Source: Laetiporus sulphureus 93-53 (lineage: Eukaryota > Basidiomycota > Agaricomycetes > Polyporales > Laetiporaceae). Taken from it: a stretch of DNA of 64,000 bases. Positions 8,907 to 19,950 of this stretch are shown in pieces; position 1 is the first letter of the stretch, and each line of letters opens with the position of its first letter. The DNA is taken from assembly GCF_001632365.1 (NCBI RefSeq), contig NW_024468603.1, positions 1 to 64,000 of the forward strand, given 5' to 3'. Made by a program: the position numbers and the translations under genes. The notes under the pieces were generated by a model. The model did no database searches. It worked only from the letters and a program-made list of their open reading frames with translations, and was not told the DNA's origin.

Positions 8907-9952
8907 ACCTGATCCCTGAACAGGATCCTCAATAGGGTTGCGACATTAAGTCTGGGCCTTTCGGAGCCATAAAAGGTCTAGAGTAATCTCGGACATCATT
9001 GTGCGCAGTATATCACATGCGAATCACACAATGACGTCACGAGTCCAGACCTATCTCAAGTACACATCACGTACAAGCTCAGATCCACAGACCAGATAAG
9101 ATCCGACCCTGATAAGGGGCCGCCGATCCGGCATCTAAAGAAGTCTTGACCCAGTTCCCACTTGATATTAGAAGAAGCCATGACTGAGTCTTCTATAGAC
9201 TCCTGTATTAGTCTTTGCTGATATCAAAGTGGATCTCCGGGGCACTGTCGGGTGTTTCACCTTGACAGTTGTGGGATACGTAATTCCTGATGAAAATACG
9301 TAAATGTCTAGTGGGGATCCAAAGAGGTTCCTTCGGTTAAGGGTACTCACGGCGCAAGCCATGGTCCAATAGATACATGTAGTTATAATAAGGTCATAAG
9401 ATCATAAGGTCATGAACAATAAAGCAGCGCCATTAGAAGGTATTTGGCGCAGCACCTCGCCGTATGTATACAATAAGGTAGGATCTCACACGACTCGATC
9501 TGTAGGTCCACACCCAGTATCAGGGGTCCTGGATCTAACATACTTGCCATATAAGGGTTCCTAGTATACATATGTATTATAATATGAAGTAGGATAGATG
9601 GTATATCGGGGTACTCCCCTGCTTGTATATATACTAGGGTCAACTGGGAGTAGATCCCCAGTTCTATCATACTTCTCCACCTGGGGCTCACTCTTTCTCT
9701 GAGTCCTGGAGGGACTGGCTAGCGATCCAGGTCAATGACCGTCCGACATGGGACTTCAGGCCACCCAACTGAGGGCCTGCTTGCAGTTGACTCGTGAGAG
9801 TCATTATCCTGCCACCACCTACTTGTCGACATATCACGATCGACCGTTCAAGTTGGTTTTGGATGTTAGAGGTAATCCATGTCTAGTCAGGACTACATAG
9901 GTGCCGACACATTAGCTTGTGTTCGGAGACTATTCCCTAGTAGTTCTTGACA
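8907..9952. other. Repetitive non-coding stretch, no gene
   Basis: No credible ORF. It continues the stem-loop style at its left end (for example ATTGTG/CACAAT with inner CGCA/TGCG near 8,999-9,026, and an ACATCAC hairpin at 9,060-9,074). Most of it is repeated at +2,505. It abuts a truncated LTR of element 1 at 9,953. Confidence 0.5.
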
Positions 9953-10080
9953 GTCTTGTTTGCATGGCCTGAGTGAGTAAATCGTAAAAACGAAAACTGC
10001 TAACCCTAGAGTATGTCCACAAGACCTATAAACCATAAATAGTAAGTGTCACGTGACTATGAAGCGCTGAAACTGTAACA
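9953..10080 (-). repeat. Truncated 3' LTR piece of element 1
   Basis: 128 bp match the start of the element 1/2 LTR (TGTTACAG on the minus strand at 10,080) and stop abruptly at 9,953, where unrelated sequence begins. Next to it lies the polypurine tract (minus strand GGAAGGGGGAGC). Relative to the 5' LTR it lacks 19 bp between two GTCACGTG repeats. The same piece is at 12,458-12,585 in the duplicated copy. Confidence 0.75.
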
Positions 10081-10250
10081 CAAGCTCCCCCTTCCAACCG
10101 GCAAGACCCTTGACGACAACTTACCAAACTAGCCCATCAACGTCCCCCGCGAACACCTACGTGGTTATAGACTGGGATGGTAGTGTGGGGTACAACCTTC
10201 AAACCATCGTCGAGATCCTCTCGGGGCTGAGGATGGAACTCGGTAGGTGC

Positions 10251-10994
10251 CTAGTGCGAGATGGATCCGTCTTCATAGAGGACCACCTTCAGTGCTTCGA
10301 CACTGTCGGTAAGCCATCCAGGTTGCTCGATCATGGCAACGAGGGGTTGGAAGATGACTGGCACGAACTCACAAGGTGTCTTGGCATCTCCATAGCGGAC
10401 TTGATCGGAGAATGTCCTGAAGAGTTCGACCTCGTATTGTTCGACGCCTTCTTCCTTGCTCGCGAAATGAACACTGATGACGCACATCCGGTTGGGTGTT
10501 GGGTGCCAGTCATGCATGCCTGGGATGGGTGGTGGATAGAGAAGAGTGACCCATTGACTGAAGACGTGATGAGGTGAGTCTTCCGAGTAGAGGTGCCAGG
10601 CGACCTTCTGATTGTCCCAAGTGAAGACGAAGGCGTGGAAGGTGGTGAAGTCGCCCGTGCCCGTACGATGGACGTAGAGACGATGGCCATCACGTTCCAT
10701 GAGGAATGTTAGTGGCGTGGCGATGAAAACATCGTAGGGTGATGCTACGTCTGGGGTGATGAGCGATACCTGTCCTGCCGCTGGGTTGCTCGAAGACTTG
10801 ACCGTTCGAGCATACCTTATCTGCTCCTTGATGGTGTCAGCCAGCGCAAGTTGCAATCCATCCTCAGGTGGGTCATTGTAGGGGTAGGTGGCGCCAACGT
10901 GGTGGGGGTAGCCAGGTCGTTCATCGTCGGCATTCCTTGCCTGTTCGTCATCGTCACTCCAAGCTCTCCCCATCGTCCAAGACCCTCCCATCAT
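10251..10994 (-). pseudogene. C-terminal part of the extra ORF of element 1 (first copy)
   Basis: 247 open codons on the minus strand match the end of the long ORF of element 2 (about 31,190-32,049) and an identical stretch at 12,756-13,499. A TAG replaces a Trp codon near the end, so about 40 residues are cut off. The protein is acidic at first and then looks like a globular alpha/beta domain with several Trp (HAFVFTWDNQKVAWHLYSED). I recognise no family. This copy is probably an assembly duplicate of the other. Confidence 0.6.
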
Positions 10995-11324
10995 CCAATG
11001 ACCTGTCTCATCTTCATCGTCTCCCCATCATGCACTCCTCCGTGAGTCAGCCAGTGCTTCGTCACTAAGGTTGTTCAGAAGTGGGAGTTTGTCCCTGTCA
11101 TTGTTGAGGAGTAGTCCTGGCTCCGATGCGCTGCGAGTGACGGTGGTGGTGACACAGATGTTAAGTGACATGGGTGGAGGTGGTAGAGCAGGGTGGTTCT
11201 CTTTATCCCAAGGATAGATTTCCTCGTAGAGTTCCCACTCGAGTAGGAGGAGGCGATGGTCCAGTAGAGGAAAAGGAGGGCCGCTACTTATACCTTCGAG
11301 CAGCCGTTCTTCTTCTTCATACCA

Positions 11325-11424
11325 NNNNNNNNNNNNNNNNNNNNNNNNNNNNNNNNNNNNNNNNNNNNNNNNNNNNNNNNNNNNNNNNNNNNNNNNNNNN
11401 NNNNNNNNNNNNNNNNNNNNNNNN
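11325..11424. other. Assembly gap of 100 N
   Basis: Exactly 100 N, the conventional size for a gap of unknown length. The flanking sequence suggests that the true gap is negative (an overlap of 2,405 bp). Confidence 0.95.
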
Positions 11425-13829
11425 ACAGGATCCTCAATAGGGTTGCGACATTAAGTCTGGGCCTTTCGGAGCCATAAAAGGTCTAGAGTAATCTCGGACA
11501 TCATTGTGCGCAGTATATCACATGCGAATCACACAATGACGTCACGAGTCCAGACCTATCTCAAGTACACATCACGTACAAGCTCAGATCCACAGACCAG
11601 ATAAGATCCGACCCTGATAAGGGGCCGCCGATCCGGCATCTAAAGAAGTCTTGACCCAGTTCCCACTTGATATTAGAAGAAGCCATGACTGAGTCTTCTA
11701 TAGACTCCTGTATTAGTCTTTGCTGATATCAAAGTGGATCTCCGGGGCACTGTCGGGTGTTTCACCTTGACAGTTGTGGGATACGTAATTCCTGATGAAA
11801 ATACGTAAATGTCTAGTGGGGATCCAAAGAGGTTCCTTCGGTTAAGGGTACTCACGGCGCAAGCCATGGTCCAATAGATACATGTAGTTATAATAAGGTC
11901 ATAAGGTCATAAGGTCATGAACAATAAAGCGGCGCCATTAGAAGGTATTTGGTGCAGCACCTCGCCGTATGTATACAATAAGGTAGGATCTCACATGGCT
12001 CGATCTGTAGGTCCACACCTGGTATCAGGGGTCCTGGATCTAACATACTTGCCATATAAGGGTTCCTAGTATACATATGTATTATAATATGAAGTAGGAT
12101 AGACGGTATATCGGGGTACTCCCCTGCTTGTATATATACTAGGGTCAACTGGGAGTAGATCCCCAGTTCTATCATACTTCTCCACCTGGGGCTCACTCTT
12201 TCTCTGAGTCCTGGAGGGACTGGCTAGCGATCCAGGTCAATGACCGTCCGACATGGGACTTCAGGCCACCCAACTGAGGGCCTGCTTGCAGTTGACTCGT
12301 GAGAGTCATTATCCTGCCACCACCTACTTGTCGACATATCACGATCGACCGTTCAAGTTGGTTTTGGATGTTAGAGGTAATCCATGTCTAGTCAGGACTA
12401 CATAGGTGCCGACACATTAGCTTGTGTTCGGAGACTATTCCCTAGTAGTTCTTGACAGTCTTGTTTGCATGGCCTGAGTGAGTAAATCGTAAAAACGAAA
12501 ACTGCTAACCCTAGAGTATGTCCACAAGACCTATAAACCATAAATAGTAAGTGTCACGTGACTATGAAGCGCTGAAACTGTAACACAAGCTCCCCCTTCC
12601 AACCGGCAAGACCCTTGACGACAACTTACCAAACTAGCCCATCAACGTCCCCCGCGAACACCTACGTGGTTATAGACTGGGATGGTAGTGTGGGGTACAA
12701 CCTTCAAACCATCGTCGAGATCCTCTCGGGGCTGAGGATGGAACTCGGTAGGTGCCTAGTGCGAGATGGATCCGTCTTCATAGAGGACCACCTTCAGTGC
12801 TTCGACACTGTCGGTAAGCCATCCAGGTTGCTCGATCATGGCAACGAGGGGTTGGAAGATGACTGGCACGAACTCACAAGGTGTCTTGGCATCTCCATAG
12901 CGGACTTGATCGGAGAATGTCCTGAAGAGTTCGACCTCGTATTGTTCGACGCCTTCTTCCTTGCTCGCGAAATGAACACTGATGACGCACATCCGGTTGG
13001 GTGTTGGGTGCCAGTCATGCATGCCTGGGATGGGTGGTGGATAGAGAAGAGTGACCCATTGACTGAAGACGTGATGAGGTGAGTCTTCCGAGTAGAGGTG
13101 CCAGGCGACCTTCTGATTGTCCCAAGTGAAGACGAAGGCGTGGAAGGTGGTGAAGTCGCCCGTGCCCGTACGATGGACGTAGAGACGATGGCCATCACGT
13201 TCCATGAGGAATGTTAGTGGCGTGGCGATGAAAACATCGTAGGGTGATGCTACGTCTGGGGTGATGAGCGATACCTGTCCTGCCGCTGGGTTGCTCGAAG
13301 ACTTGACCGTTCGAGCATACCTTATCTGCTCCTTGATGGTGTCAGCCAGCGCAAGTTGCAATCCATCCTCAGGTGGGTCATTGTAGGGGTAGGTGGCGCC
13401 AACGTGGTGGGGGTAGCCAGGTCGTTCATCGTCGGCATTCCTTGCCTGTTCGTCATCGTCACTCCAAGCTCTCCCCATCGTCCAAGACCCTCCCATCATC
13501 CAATGACCTGTCTCATCTTCATCGTCTCCCCATCATGCACTCCTCCGTGAGTCAGCCAGTGCTTCGTCACTAAGGTTGTTCAGAAGTGGGAGTTTGTCCC
13601 TGTCATTGTTGAGGAGTAGTCCTGGCTCCGATGCGCTGCGAGTGACGGTGGTGGTGACACAGATGTTAAGTGACATGGGTGGAGGTGGTAGAGCAGGGTG
13701 GTTCTCTTTATCCCAAGGATAGATTTCCTCGTAGAGTTCCCACTCGAGTAGGAGGAGGCGATGGTCCAGTAGAGGAAAAGGAGGGCCGCTACTTATACCT
13801 TCGAGCAGCCGTTCTTCTTCTTCATACCA
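11425..13829. repeat. Right copy of the 2,405-bp duplication
   Basis: Matches 8,920-11,324. The sequence then runs on without interruption into the rest of element 1, so this copy is the one in natural continuity with pol. Its truncated 3' LTR piece is at 12,458-12,585. Confidence 0.85.
12756..13499 (-). pseudogene. C-terminal part of the extra ORF of element 1 (second copy)
   Basis: Identical to 10,251-10,994. A TGA just upstream (in the codons before 13,500) separates it from the N-terminal part at 13,533-14,549, whereas element 2 has an Arg codon at the matching place. The two parts were therefore one ORF in the active ancestor. Confidence 0.6.
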
Positions 13830-14549
13830 GTCCGTGATGTGAATGTTCGCCATTCCCGTACGTTCTTCAGCTGGTATCGTCATTGTCCTTGATACGGTAC
13901 CATGTATGACACTGAATACATCCAGAGCAAATGAGAGTGCTGCCGGTAAGATATCAAAGTGTAGCGCATGATCTAGAGCATACGATGGTGGGAGGATTCC
14001 CACTAGGAGCCTGGCATAGACGGCTGTTAGGATAGTCTGGTGTCGATCTGGCTCTAGCTGGGGCAGGTGGAGTTCCTCCGTTAGGTACATTGGGTAATTC
14101 ATTCTCATGAATGTTCCCCATGTTCCGTCTAGGTCGATATCGACGTCGTCCTCTAGTGTTACCTTCGGCTTGTCCGTTTGGAATGGAAATGGATAAGGAA
14201 TTCTGATTAGCCCGCTGGAGCGAGGGGTTAGATATGGCTGTCGTCGAGTTGACCTGAAGTCGTCCAGGAGGTGGACTTCGTGGATGTCGTCCGCTCTCTG
14301 GATGAGATGGTCCATCATGGTTTGGATGGGTCGTGTTGAATTCGACGTTGGTATGGTCGAAGTCGGCAAGATCCTCAATGGCGAATCCAGCCCCTCTGAT
14401 AGTGAGATAGACTCCGAGTTGTTGGAAGACCTGGTAGCGATGGTCGTGGGAGGAGTGGGATTCGATGTCTTCGAGAACTTCAATAAGATGGGTAAAAGTG
14501 GTGATAGCAGATTTGAGAAACTCGGGATGTTGCACGGGCATTGGAGCAT
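13533..14549 (-). CDS. N-terminal part of the extra ORF of element 1 (338 aa)
   Basis: The ORF begins just downstream of the pol stop and runs without stops for 338 codons. In element 2 the same frame continues into the part seen at 12,756-13,499. The first 80 residues are Ser/Thr/Pro-rich. From about MMDHLIQRADD the chain looks folded, with DDVDIDLDGTWGTFMRM and a hydrophobic stretch LVGILPPSYALDHALHFD. There is no signal peptide or convincing membrane anchor, so an envelope role is not supported. It is conserved in both copies in the place where env sits in retroviruses. Function unknown. Confidence 0.55.
   Translation of the reverse strand: MLQCPCNIPSFSNLLSPLLPILLKFSKTSNPTPPTTIATRSSNNSESISLSEGLDSPLRILPTSTIPTSNSTRPIQTMMDHLIQRADDIHEVHLLDDFRSTRRQPYLTPRSSGLIRIPYPFPFQTDKPKVTLEDDVDIDLDGTWGTFMRMNYPMYLTEELHLPQLEPDRHQTILTAVYARLLVGILPPSYALDHALHFDILPAALSFALDVFSVIHGTVSRTMTIPAEERTGMANIHITDWYEEEERLLEGISSGPPFPLLDHRLLLLEWELYEEIYPWDKENHPALPPPPMSLNICVTTTVTRSASEPGLLLNNDRDKLPLLNNLSDEALADSRRSA
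13954..14541 (-). CDS. Overlapping ORF in the other frame (195 aa)
   Basis: This frame overlaps the 5' half of the 338-aa ORF. Its first 75 residues look like a real helical protein (FLKSAITTFTHLIEVLEDI, then FQQLGVYLTIRGAGFAIED). Later it becomes Arg/Pro/Ser-rich, like an out-of-frame shadow. Element 2 has the same frame from about 30,150 to 30,431, ended by a CGA to TGA change. Probably a short gene precedes and overlaps the longer ORF. Which start is used for each is uncertain. Confidence 0.4.
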   Translation of the reverse strand: MPVQHPEFLKSAITTFTHLIEVLEDIESHSSHDHRYQVFQQLGVYLTIRGAGFAIEDLADFDHTNVEFNTTHPNHDGPSHPESGRHPRSPPPGRLQVNSTTAISNPSLQRANQNSLSISIPNGQAEGNTRGRRRYRPRRNMGNIHENELPNVPNGGTPPAPARARSTPDYPNSRLCQAPSGNPPTIVCSRSCATL

Positions 14550-14560
14550 GGACTGAGGAT

Positions 14561-17500
14561 TCAGGCCAAGTTGTGCTCCCTTTTATACTCGTTCAGCAGC
14601 TCTCCTGCATTGCCCATTTCTGTCTCTTTTACCCACGACCTTTCGCTGAGTGGATATCCAGCCCATTTTACCAGATATTCGTTTTTGCTGCGCCGTAGTC
14701 GGTGTCCAATTATAGACTCAATTTCAAATTCTTCCTCTCCTTCAATAAGATCCGGAGGTGGTGTTGAATAACTTTCCCCATGTGTACTGGTCTGCCGATA
14801 CAGCGTGAGCAGCGCAGCATGAAACACCGGATGGATCTTCCATGTTGCAGGAAGGTCTAACTTGAACGAGAGTGGTCCCAGAACCTCCTTGATCCTGAAT
14901 GGTCCTTCTCGCTTCGGTGCTAGCTTGTTCGATTTGTAAGGTCTTTTCAAATTGGTGGCTTCCAGCCAAACCTTATCTCCTTTCTTGAACGTCAGAGATC
15001 CTCCTTTGATCCTGGCAGATACACGGACTTTTGCCTTGATGATTCCTTCTGTGGCCTCCTTGCGGATCATGCTGAGAAGTTTGAGTCTTGCATTCACATC
15101 AGGAATCTCCTCCTGAGGAAACAGTTCTGGCATTCCTCGGGGTTCGTAGCCATACCATATTTCGAACGGTGACTTTTTCGTCACTGAATGAGTATGGAGA
15201 TTGTGCGCAAACTCTGCTTCTGATAGGAATTGATTTCATCGATGTGGTTGCTTGGCACAATACATTCGAAGATAGGTTTCCAATTCTTGATTCATTCGTT
15301 CTGTTTCACCATCCATCTGCAGATGATAGGCTGTGCTCATGGCCAACTTAATCTTGAGGGCTGTGCACAGCGCTTGGAATACTTTGGATGCAAATTGTGT
15401 TCCACGATCAGAGATGATCTTGTCGGGTAGCCCGAAGTGTTTCCAAACTTGTCGTCTGAATAGCTCAGCGGTTTCTGAAACAGTGATCGTTTTCTTGCAG
15501 GGACATAGAATTACCCCCTTACTAAGCCCATGGTCTACCACGACCATTATTGAATCGAAGCCTTCGCTTTTTGGTAGATCTGTAATAAAATCCACGCTAA
15601 CTTGCTTGAAGGGTAGCGCATTGGGCGAAGGGCCGATGGGCTGTAGCGGAACTTTGACCTTATTTCGAACAGCTTTGGATTGCTGACATGTGGCGCATCC
15701 ATTGACGTAGCTTTGGATGAAATGATACATTCCAGGCCACCAGAAGTCCTTGCACACTAGTTGATGCGTAACCCAGATTCCTGGATGACCATGTGGAGTG
15801 GCCTCATGGTATCATCGAACAATTTCCTTCTTCAGGGCCATATTGTTTGGGACATATACGCGTCCATGGATGGTGATTAAACCATTGTCAGCGTCCTTGA
15901 TGTCATCCTTTGTCATTCCTCGTGGGACTGGAAGTTCTTCCATTAGGCTGTCCTTGTACACAAGTACCGATGGGTCTTTTGTTAGTGCTTGTCGGATTTG
16001 TTCCGCCATATCTGTATCGATAGCACCAATAAAGAGATCGTCGGGTAGCAGGATTGCAGTTGACTTGTTATTCTGGTGATTGTCTAATTCGGACAATCGT
16101 GAAAGCGCGTCCGCTTGCACCATTTGTCGCCCTGGCATATGGACAATCTTGTAATTGAACATAGACAAGAAGAGTTGCCACCTTTGCTGTCTTGAGTTCA
16201 AATCCTGCAGTTGCCTGAAGTACGTCAGATTCTTGTGATCCGTGCATATGAGGAATGGCTCCTTGGTTCCGTCGAGATAGTGTCTCCATTCCTTGAGTGC
16301 GTGGATGATTCCTAGCAGCTCCTTATCATAAATTTGATAATTTCATTCCAGATCGGAGAGCGACTTGGAATAATATGCGCAGGCATGGAGGTCGCCATTA
16401 TCGTCCTTCTGCATGAGGACTGCTCCTGTAGCGAAGTCCGATGCATCGGTTTCGATGACAAAAGGCTTGTCTTTGTCTGGCATAACCAGTATTGGTGCCT
16501 TGCCAAACTCGTTTTTGAGATAGTCGAAAGCAGCTTGTTCTTTACTTGTCCAATGGAACATATTCTCGCCCTTGGTCTTAGTAAGATCAATTAAGGGTCT
16601 TGCAATTTCAGAATAGTTCCGGATGAACTTTCGATAGAAGTTGGCGAATCCTAGAAATGCTCGCACTCCTTTTACGCCAGTTGGGGCTTCCCATTTGATG
16701 ATCCCATTGACTTTTGCTGGATCCATCTGAAGTCTTCCTGGGAGGAGAACCAGTCCTAGGAAGTCAGTGCGTGTAGTCTTGAACACGCATTTCTCCAGCT
16801 TGAGATAGAGGTCATTGTTGACCATCTTCTTAATGACTCATTCAAGCTTCTTTTCCAACTCCTTTTCGCTTTCGGCAGGGATGAGGACGTCATCCAGATA
16901 GCATAGTAACCATCCTTCGGCAATTTCTTCTGTGAATATTTCGTTCATCATTCGCTGAAAAGTCGTCGGTGCATTGCACATTCCGAAGAACATAACTGTG
17001 GGTTCGAACAATCCACGCTTGGTGATGAAGGCAGCCTTCCATTCGTCTCCTTGACGAATTCAGACATTGGTGTATGCTCCACGAATGTCAAGCTTCGCGA
17101 AATACTTGGCATGGCGGAGTCGATCCATTAGGTCCGATATAAGTGGGAGTGGATAGGTGTCCTTAATCGTTCCTTCATTCGCATAGCGGTAGTCCTGGCA
17201 TGGACGTAGCCCACCATCTTTCTTTCCTACAAAGAAGAAAGGTGATGCCATTGCAGATTGCGAAGGACGAATATATCCTTTTGCAAGGTTTTCGTCGATA
17301 AAGGCATTCATAGCTTCTTCTTCCGGCTTTGATAGATTATAGACCTTTCCTCATTTAGGAACAAAGTCCGGTTTGAAGTCTATGTTGTGATCGTAAGATC
17401 TATGCAGTGGTAACCGTTCCGATGCTTTTTCTTCGAAAATCCACTTGTACTTGAGGAGATACGATGGTATCGTTACTTTCTTTTTTGAGTTCTTCTTCTC

Positions 17501-18461
17501 TTCAAGTGCTTTCTTTTGTGCAAGTTCCTGCGCCTTGTTTGATGCCTTCCAGAAGGTGTCACCGTCTTTCCGTGTCTGGTGAGGATCCTTTTTGGAAGTT
17601 ATCATTGGACATTGATTCGCTTCATGTCCTGACTTCCTGCACTGGTAACATAGTCGTTTCTTGACTGATGTTTGATTTGTTCATCACAGTGCAAGATACT
17701 GCATCTTTCTTTCTACAGCTGAGCGACGTTCTTTTATTTTGAACATAACTTCTTGGAGTATGCCAGTATCAGGTTGATAGGCGAAAATAGCTTCTTTTTC
17801 TCCTATTTTATGATCCTCCAAGTACGGTGCTCCTTTTATGTATGCAAGCAAGAGGTCCGAGTCAACAGTTCCTGCTTCATCTGGTGTGGGATCGACATCA
17901 GACCAGTTGATCCTTCTCAAGGTTCGCTTGGCTTTGGCTTTCTCCTTTTTGGTGATTGGAAGACGGACAGCGTTTTTATTTAGGCCATGGTTCCTCGTCC
18001 GGTACGTCTTCTACATATTGACGGACCTTGACTTCACCCGTTTGCCAATTGATAATCGGGCTATGATCATGTAGCCATGTATTGCCAATGATCACGTCTT
18101 CTTTTCCTAAGTCGATGACAAGGAAGTCATCATTCCATTCGTACATTCCTGCATGAACAGTTCCTTTGAATTGTTGGTTTGTAGAGTTGATGGGACTTCC
18201 ATCGACACTGCGAATCTTGACTTCCTTCTGCGATTTGAGAAGATGAAGTCCTGCTTTCATCGCAAATGATTCATTGATGAACATTCCTTTTGCTCCAGAA
18301 TCAACTAAGGCTCTTGCTGGAATACTTCGGATTTTTGTGCCATCGTAATCTTGGAAGACGATATTGAGGTATATTTCGCTTCCTCGTTTGATATCACCTC
18401 GTATGATTACTTCCTCGGGGACCGTTTCTTTATCTGGGTGCCATGAGATCCCAACATGCAC
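14561..18461 (-). pseudogene. Element 1 pol: protease, RT, RNase H, integrase, chromodomain
   Basis: Reading down the minus strand: retropepsin with LVDSGAKGMFINESF (about 18,300) and IIGNTWLHDH; RT with [17 protein letters not shown] and [13 protein letters not shown] (17,060-17,311) and the region of the catalytic YLDD near 16,900; RNase H with VIETDASDFATGA (about 16,450); integrase core with VDFITDLPKSEGF and ISDRGTQFASKVFQ; and a chromodomain with YLVKWAGYPLSERSWVKE (about 14,650). At least six stops break the frame. Most are TGA where element 2 has CGA (for example 16,838, 17,060, 17,351). Confidence 0.9.
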
Positions 18462-18577
18462 CCAATTCCAAAACCCTCTGGATCGTCTTTTTCCATGGGT
18501 GGTGGATATCGGCGTGCATATTCATATCTGTCTGAATTGTTTCTGAATTCCAGAAGATCGTTGAGATGGGGCATCGT

Positions 18578-19950
18578 CATGTTGCGTTTCTTAATTCGGT
18601 CTCCTCGCATTTTGAGTGCATCTTCCCGTCGTATTCTGGCAAGTTCTTCTTTGGGGATGAATCTTCGAACCACATATGACTCTTCTTCTGAGTCACTGGA
18701 CTCATCCTTGGTTCACCTGATTTTGCGAACTGTTTTGGTTTTAACAGGGCAAGTTCTTCGTACCCTGTGAACAACCATTTCTTGTTCAGATACTTCTTCA
18801 GATTCTGATGATTCAGATTCTGATTCTTCCGATGATGAGGATTCTGATTCTTCCTGTTCCGACTCCTCCGAGTTATCCTCAGAGTCGCTTTCTTCGACCC
18901 TTTTTACTCATCGTCGTTACCTCTCCGTTCCCTTGGAGTAAGATTTAGTCGACTTGGAAGTCTTTCTTCATCTGCCAGATCCGGAGTATTTCTTCGTCCT
19001 GGAATTGGACGTCTTGGTTTTGGCATATGAAGCTGTCTTTCCTGAGCGATCTGGTGCCGGATCATATTCTGGACTTGTGCATTGTGCAGCGACGTGTCCT
19101 GACTTTCCACAGTTGTAGCAGAGTCCACCCACAGAACGTTTCTGATGGGTTTCTGGGGAGATCCGGTCAACGTCCATGGCGTCAGGGTCCTTCTCCGTCC
19201 TTCTTCCACTTCCTGAAGAGCCTGAGATGAACTTGAAGATATTTGTCTTTCCGCTATGAATGTCCTAAAGGTCCGTGACCTTTCTTGCGGCCTTGCATGC
19301 TGCTGCATAGGTCGTTGGTGGACTTTCAGTGATGAAGACTTTTTCTGCAAGTTTCTCATTAAGGCCTCGTTTGAAGTGGATGAGCTTGGCGTATTCGTCG
19401 TCGATTTCAGCATATCGGTAGAGGATATCGAGATTTCTAATATACTCGTCAACGGTTTTCTTGTCCTGCTTGTACTTTCCTTCGAGAAGTACTTGCCAAG
19501 CTTGGTCCTTGGTTGCGACACCTCCATAATTTTCGGTAAGCGTCATCTTGAAATCTTGGCACGTCCCAAGGTTGCTGTGTTTTGCCATTTGGTTGGCTTC
19601 CCATGACTCGGCCCACTTTCCTGCTGTGGATGAGGAGTTAATTTGAGAGAGGATGAAGGCAATTTTGCTGAAGTCATCATTGTAGACTCCCGCGTTTGTC
19701 TGTAGGTATCGTTCCACATTTCGGAGGAACGATGCATATTCTCGTTTGTCTCCCCTAAACTCCTTAATTTTTCCCATCTTCTTTTCCCGTGCCACTGGCT
19801 GCTTGGGGATTGCTCCCTGGTATTGTGCATAGAGTCCCAATGCTTGTTGGTACTTATTCCAGATGGCGTCGGTGCAAGTTCCAGGATGGACTGGTGGTCC
19901 GAGAGCCGGGTTGTATCGTGCATGTGTGGCCATACTTCCTGAGAACTGGA
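18578..19950 (-). pseudogene. Element 1 gag with CCHC zinc knuckle and acidic tail
   Basis: Open from about 19,933 to 19,265 and on in the same frame: a Gag capsid-like part (KIKEFRGDKREYASFLRNVE ... LIHFKRGLNEKLAEKVF), a CCHC knuckle [14 protein letters not shown] at about 19,120, and a Ser/Glu-rich acidic segment. A TGA after SGSGR (near 18,968) replaces a Gln codon kept in element 2. The knuckle is intact here but frameshifted in element 2. Gag forms the particle and binds the element RNA. Confidence 0.8.

Larger units (their letters stand above)
4407..9074. repeat. Hairpin family 1: constant 7-nt loop ACATCAC on different stems
   Basis: Copies: 4,412-4,428 (GAATC/GATTC, outer GTAT/ATAC); 5,291-5,313 (ATCTGTTT/AAACAGAT, perfect 8 bp); 5,360-5,382 (CATTGATT/AATCAATG, loop AAATCAC); 5,775-5,795 (CATCCTT/AAGGATG); 7,035-7,057 (ATCTGTC/GGCAGAT with one G-T pair, loop T-ACATCAC-T); 9,060-9,074 (GTAC/GTAC). 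Both arms differ from copy to copy yet stay complementary while the loop hardly changes. This is the pattern expected when structure is selected in RNA or single-stranded DNA. Identified by eye only. Confidence 0.6.
8920..11324. repeat. Left copy of a 2,405-bp near-identical duplication ending at a gap
   Basis: Every base from 8,920 to the gap recurs at +2,505 (11,425-13,829), apart from a handful of transitions between about 9,388 and 9,603. The left copy ends exactly at the N run and the right copy begins exactly after it. That is what two overlapping contig ends that were scaffolded instead of merged look like. Confidence 0.85.

Noticed and set aside
10110..10577. 155-codon plus-strand ORF (also 12,615-13,082)
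   Set aside because: Antisense to the conserved extra ORF of element 1; no protein-like pattern of its own.
8920..13829. True tandem duplication of the element 1 end
   Set aside because: Both edges coincide with the edges of a 100-N gap, which a biological duplication would not do. Kept as an assembly artefact unless reads show otherwise.
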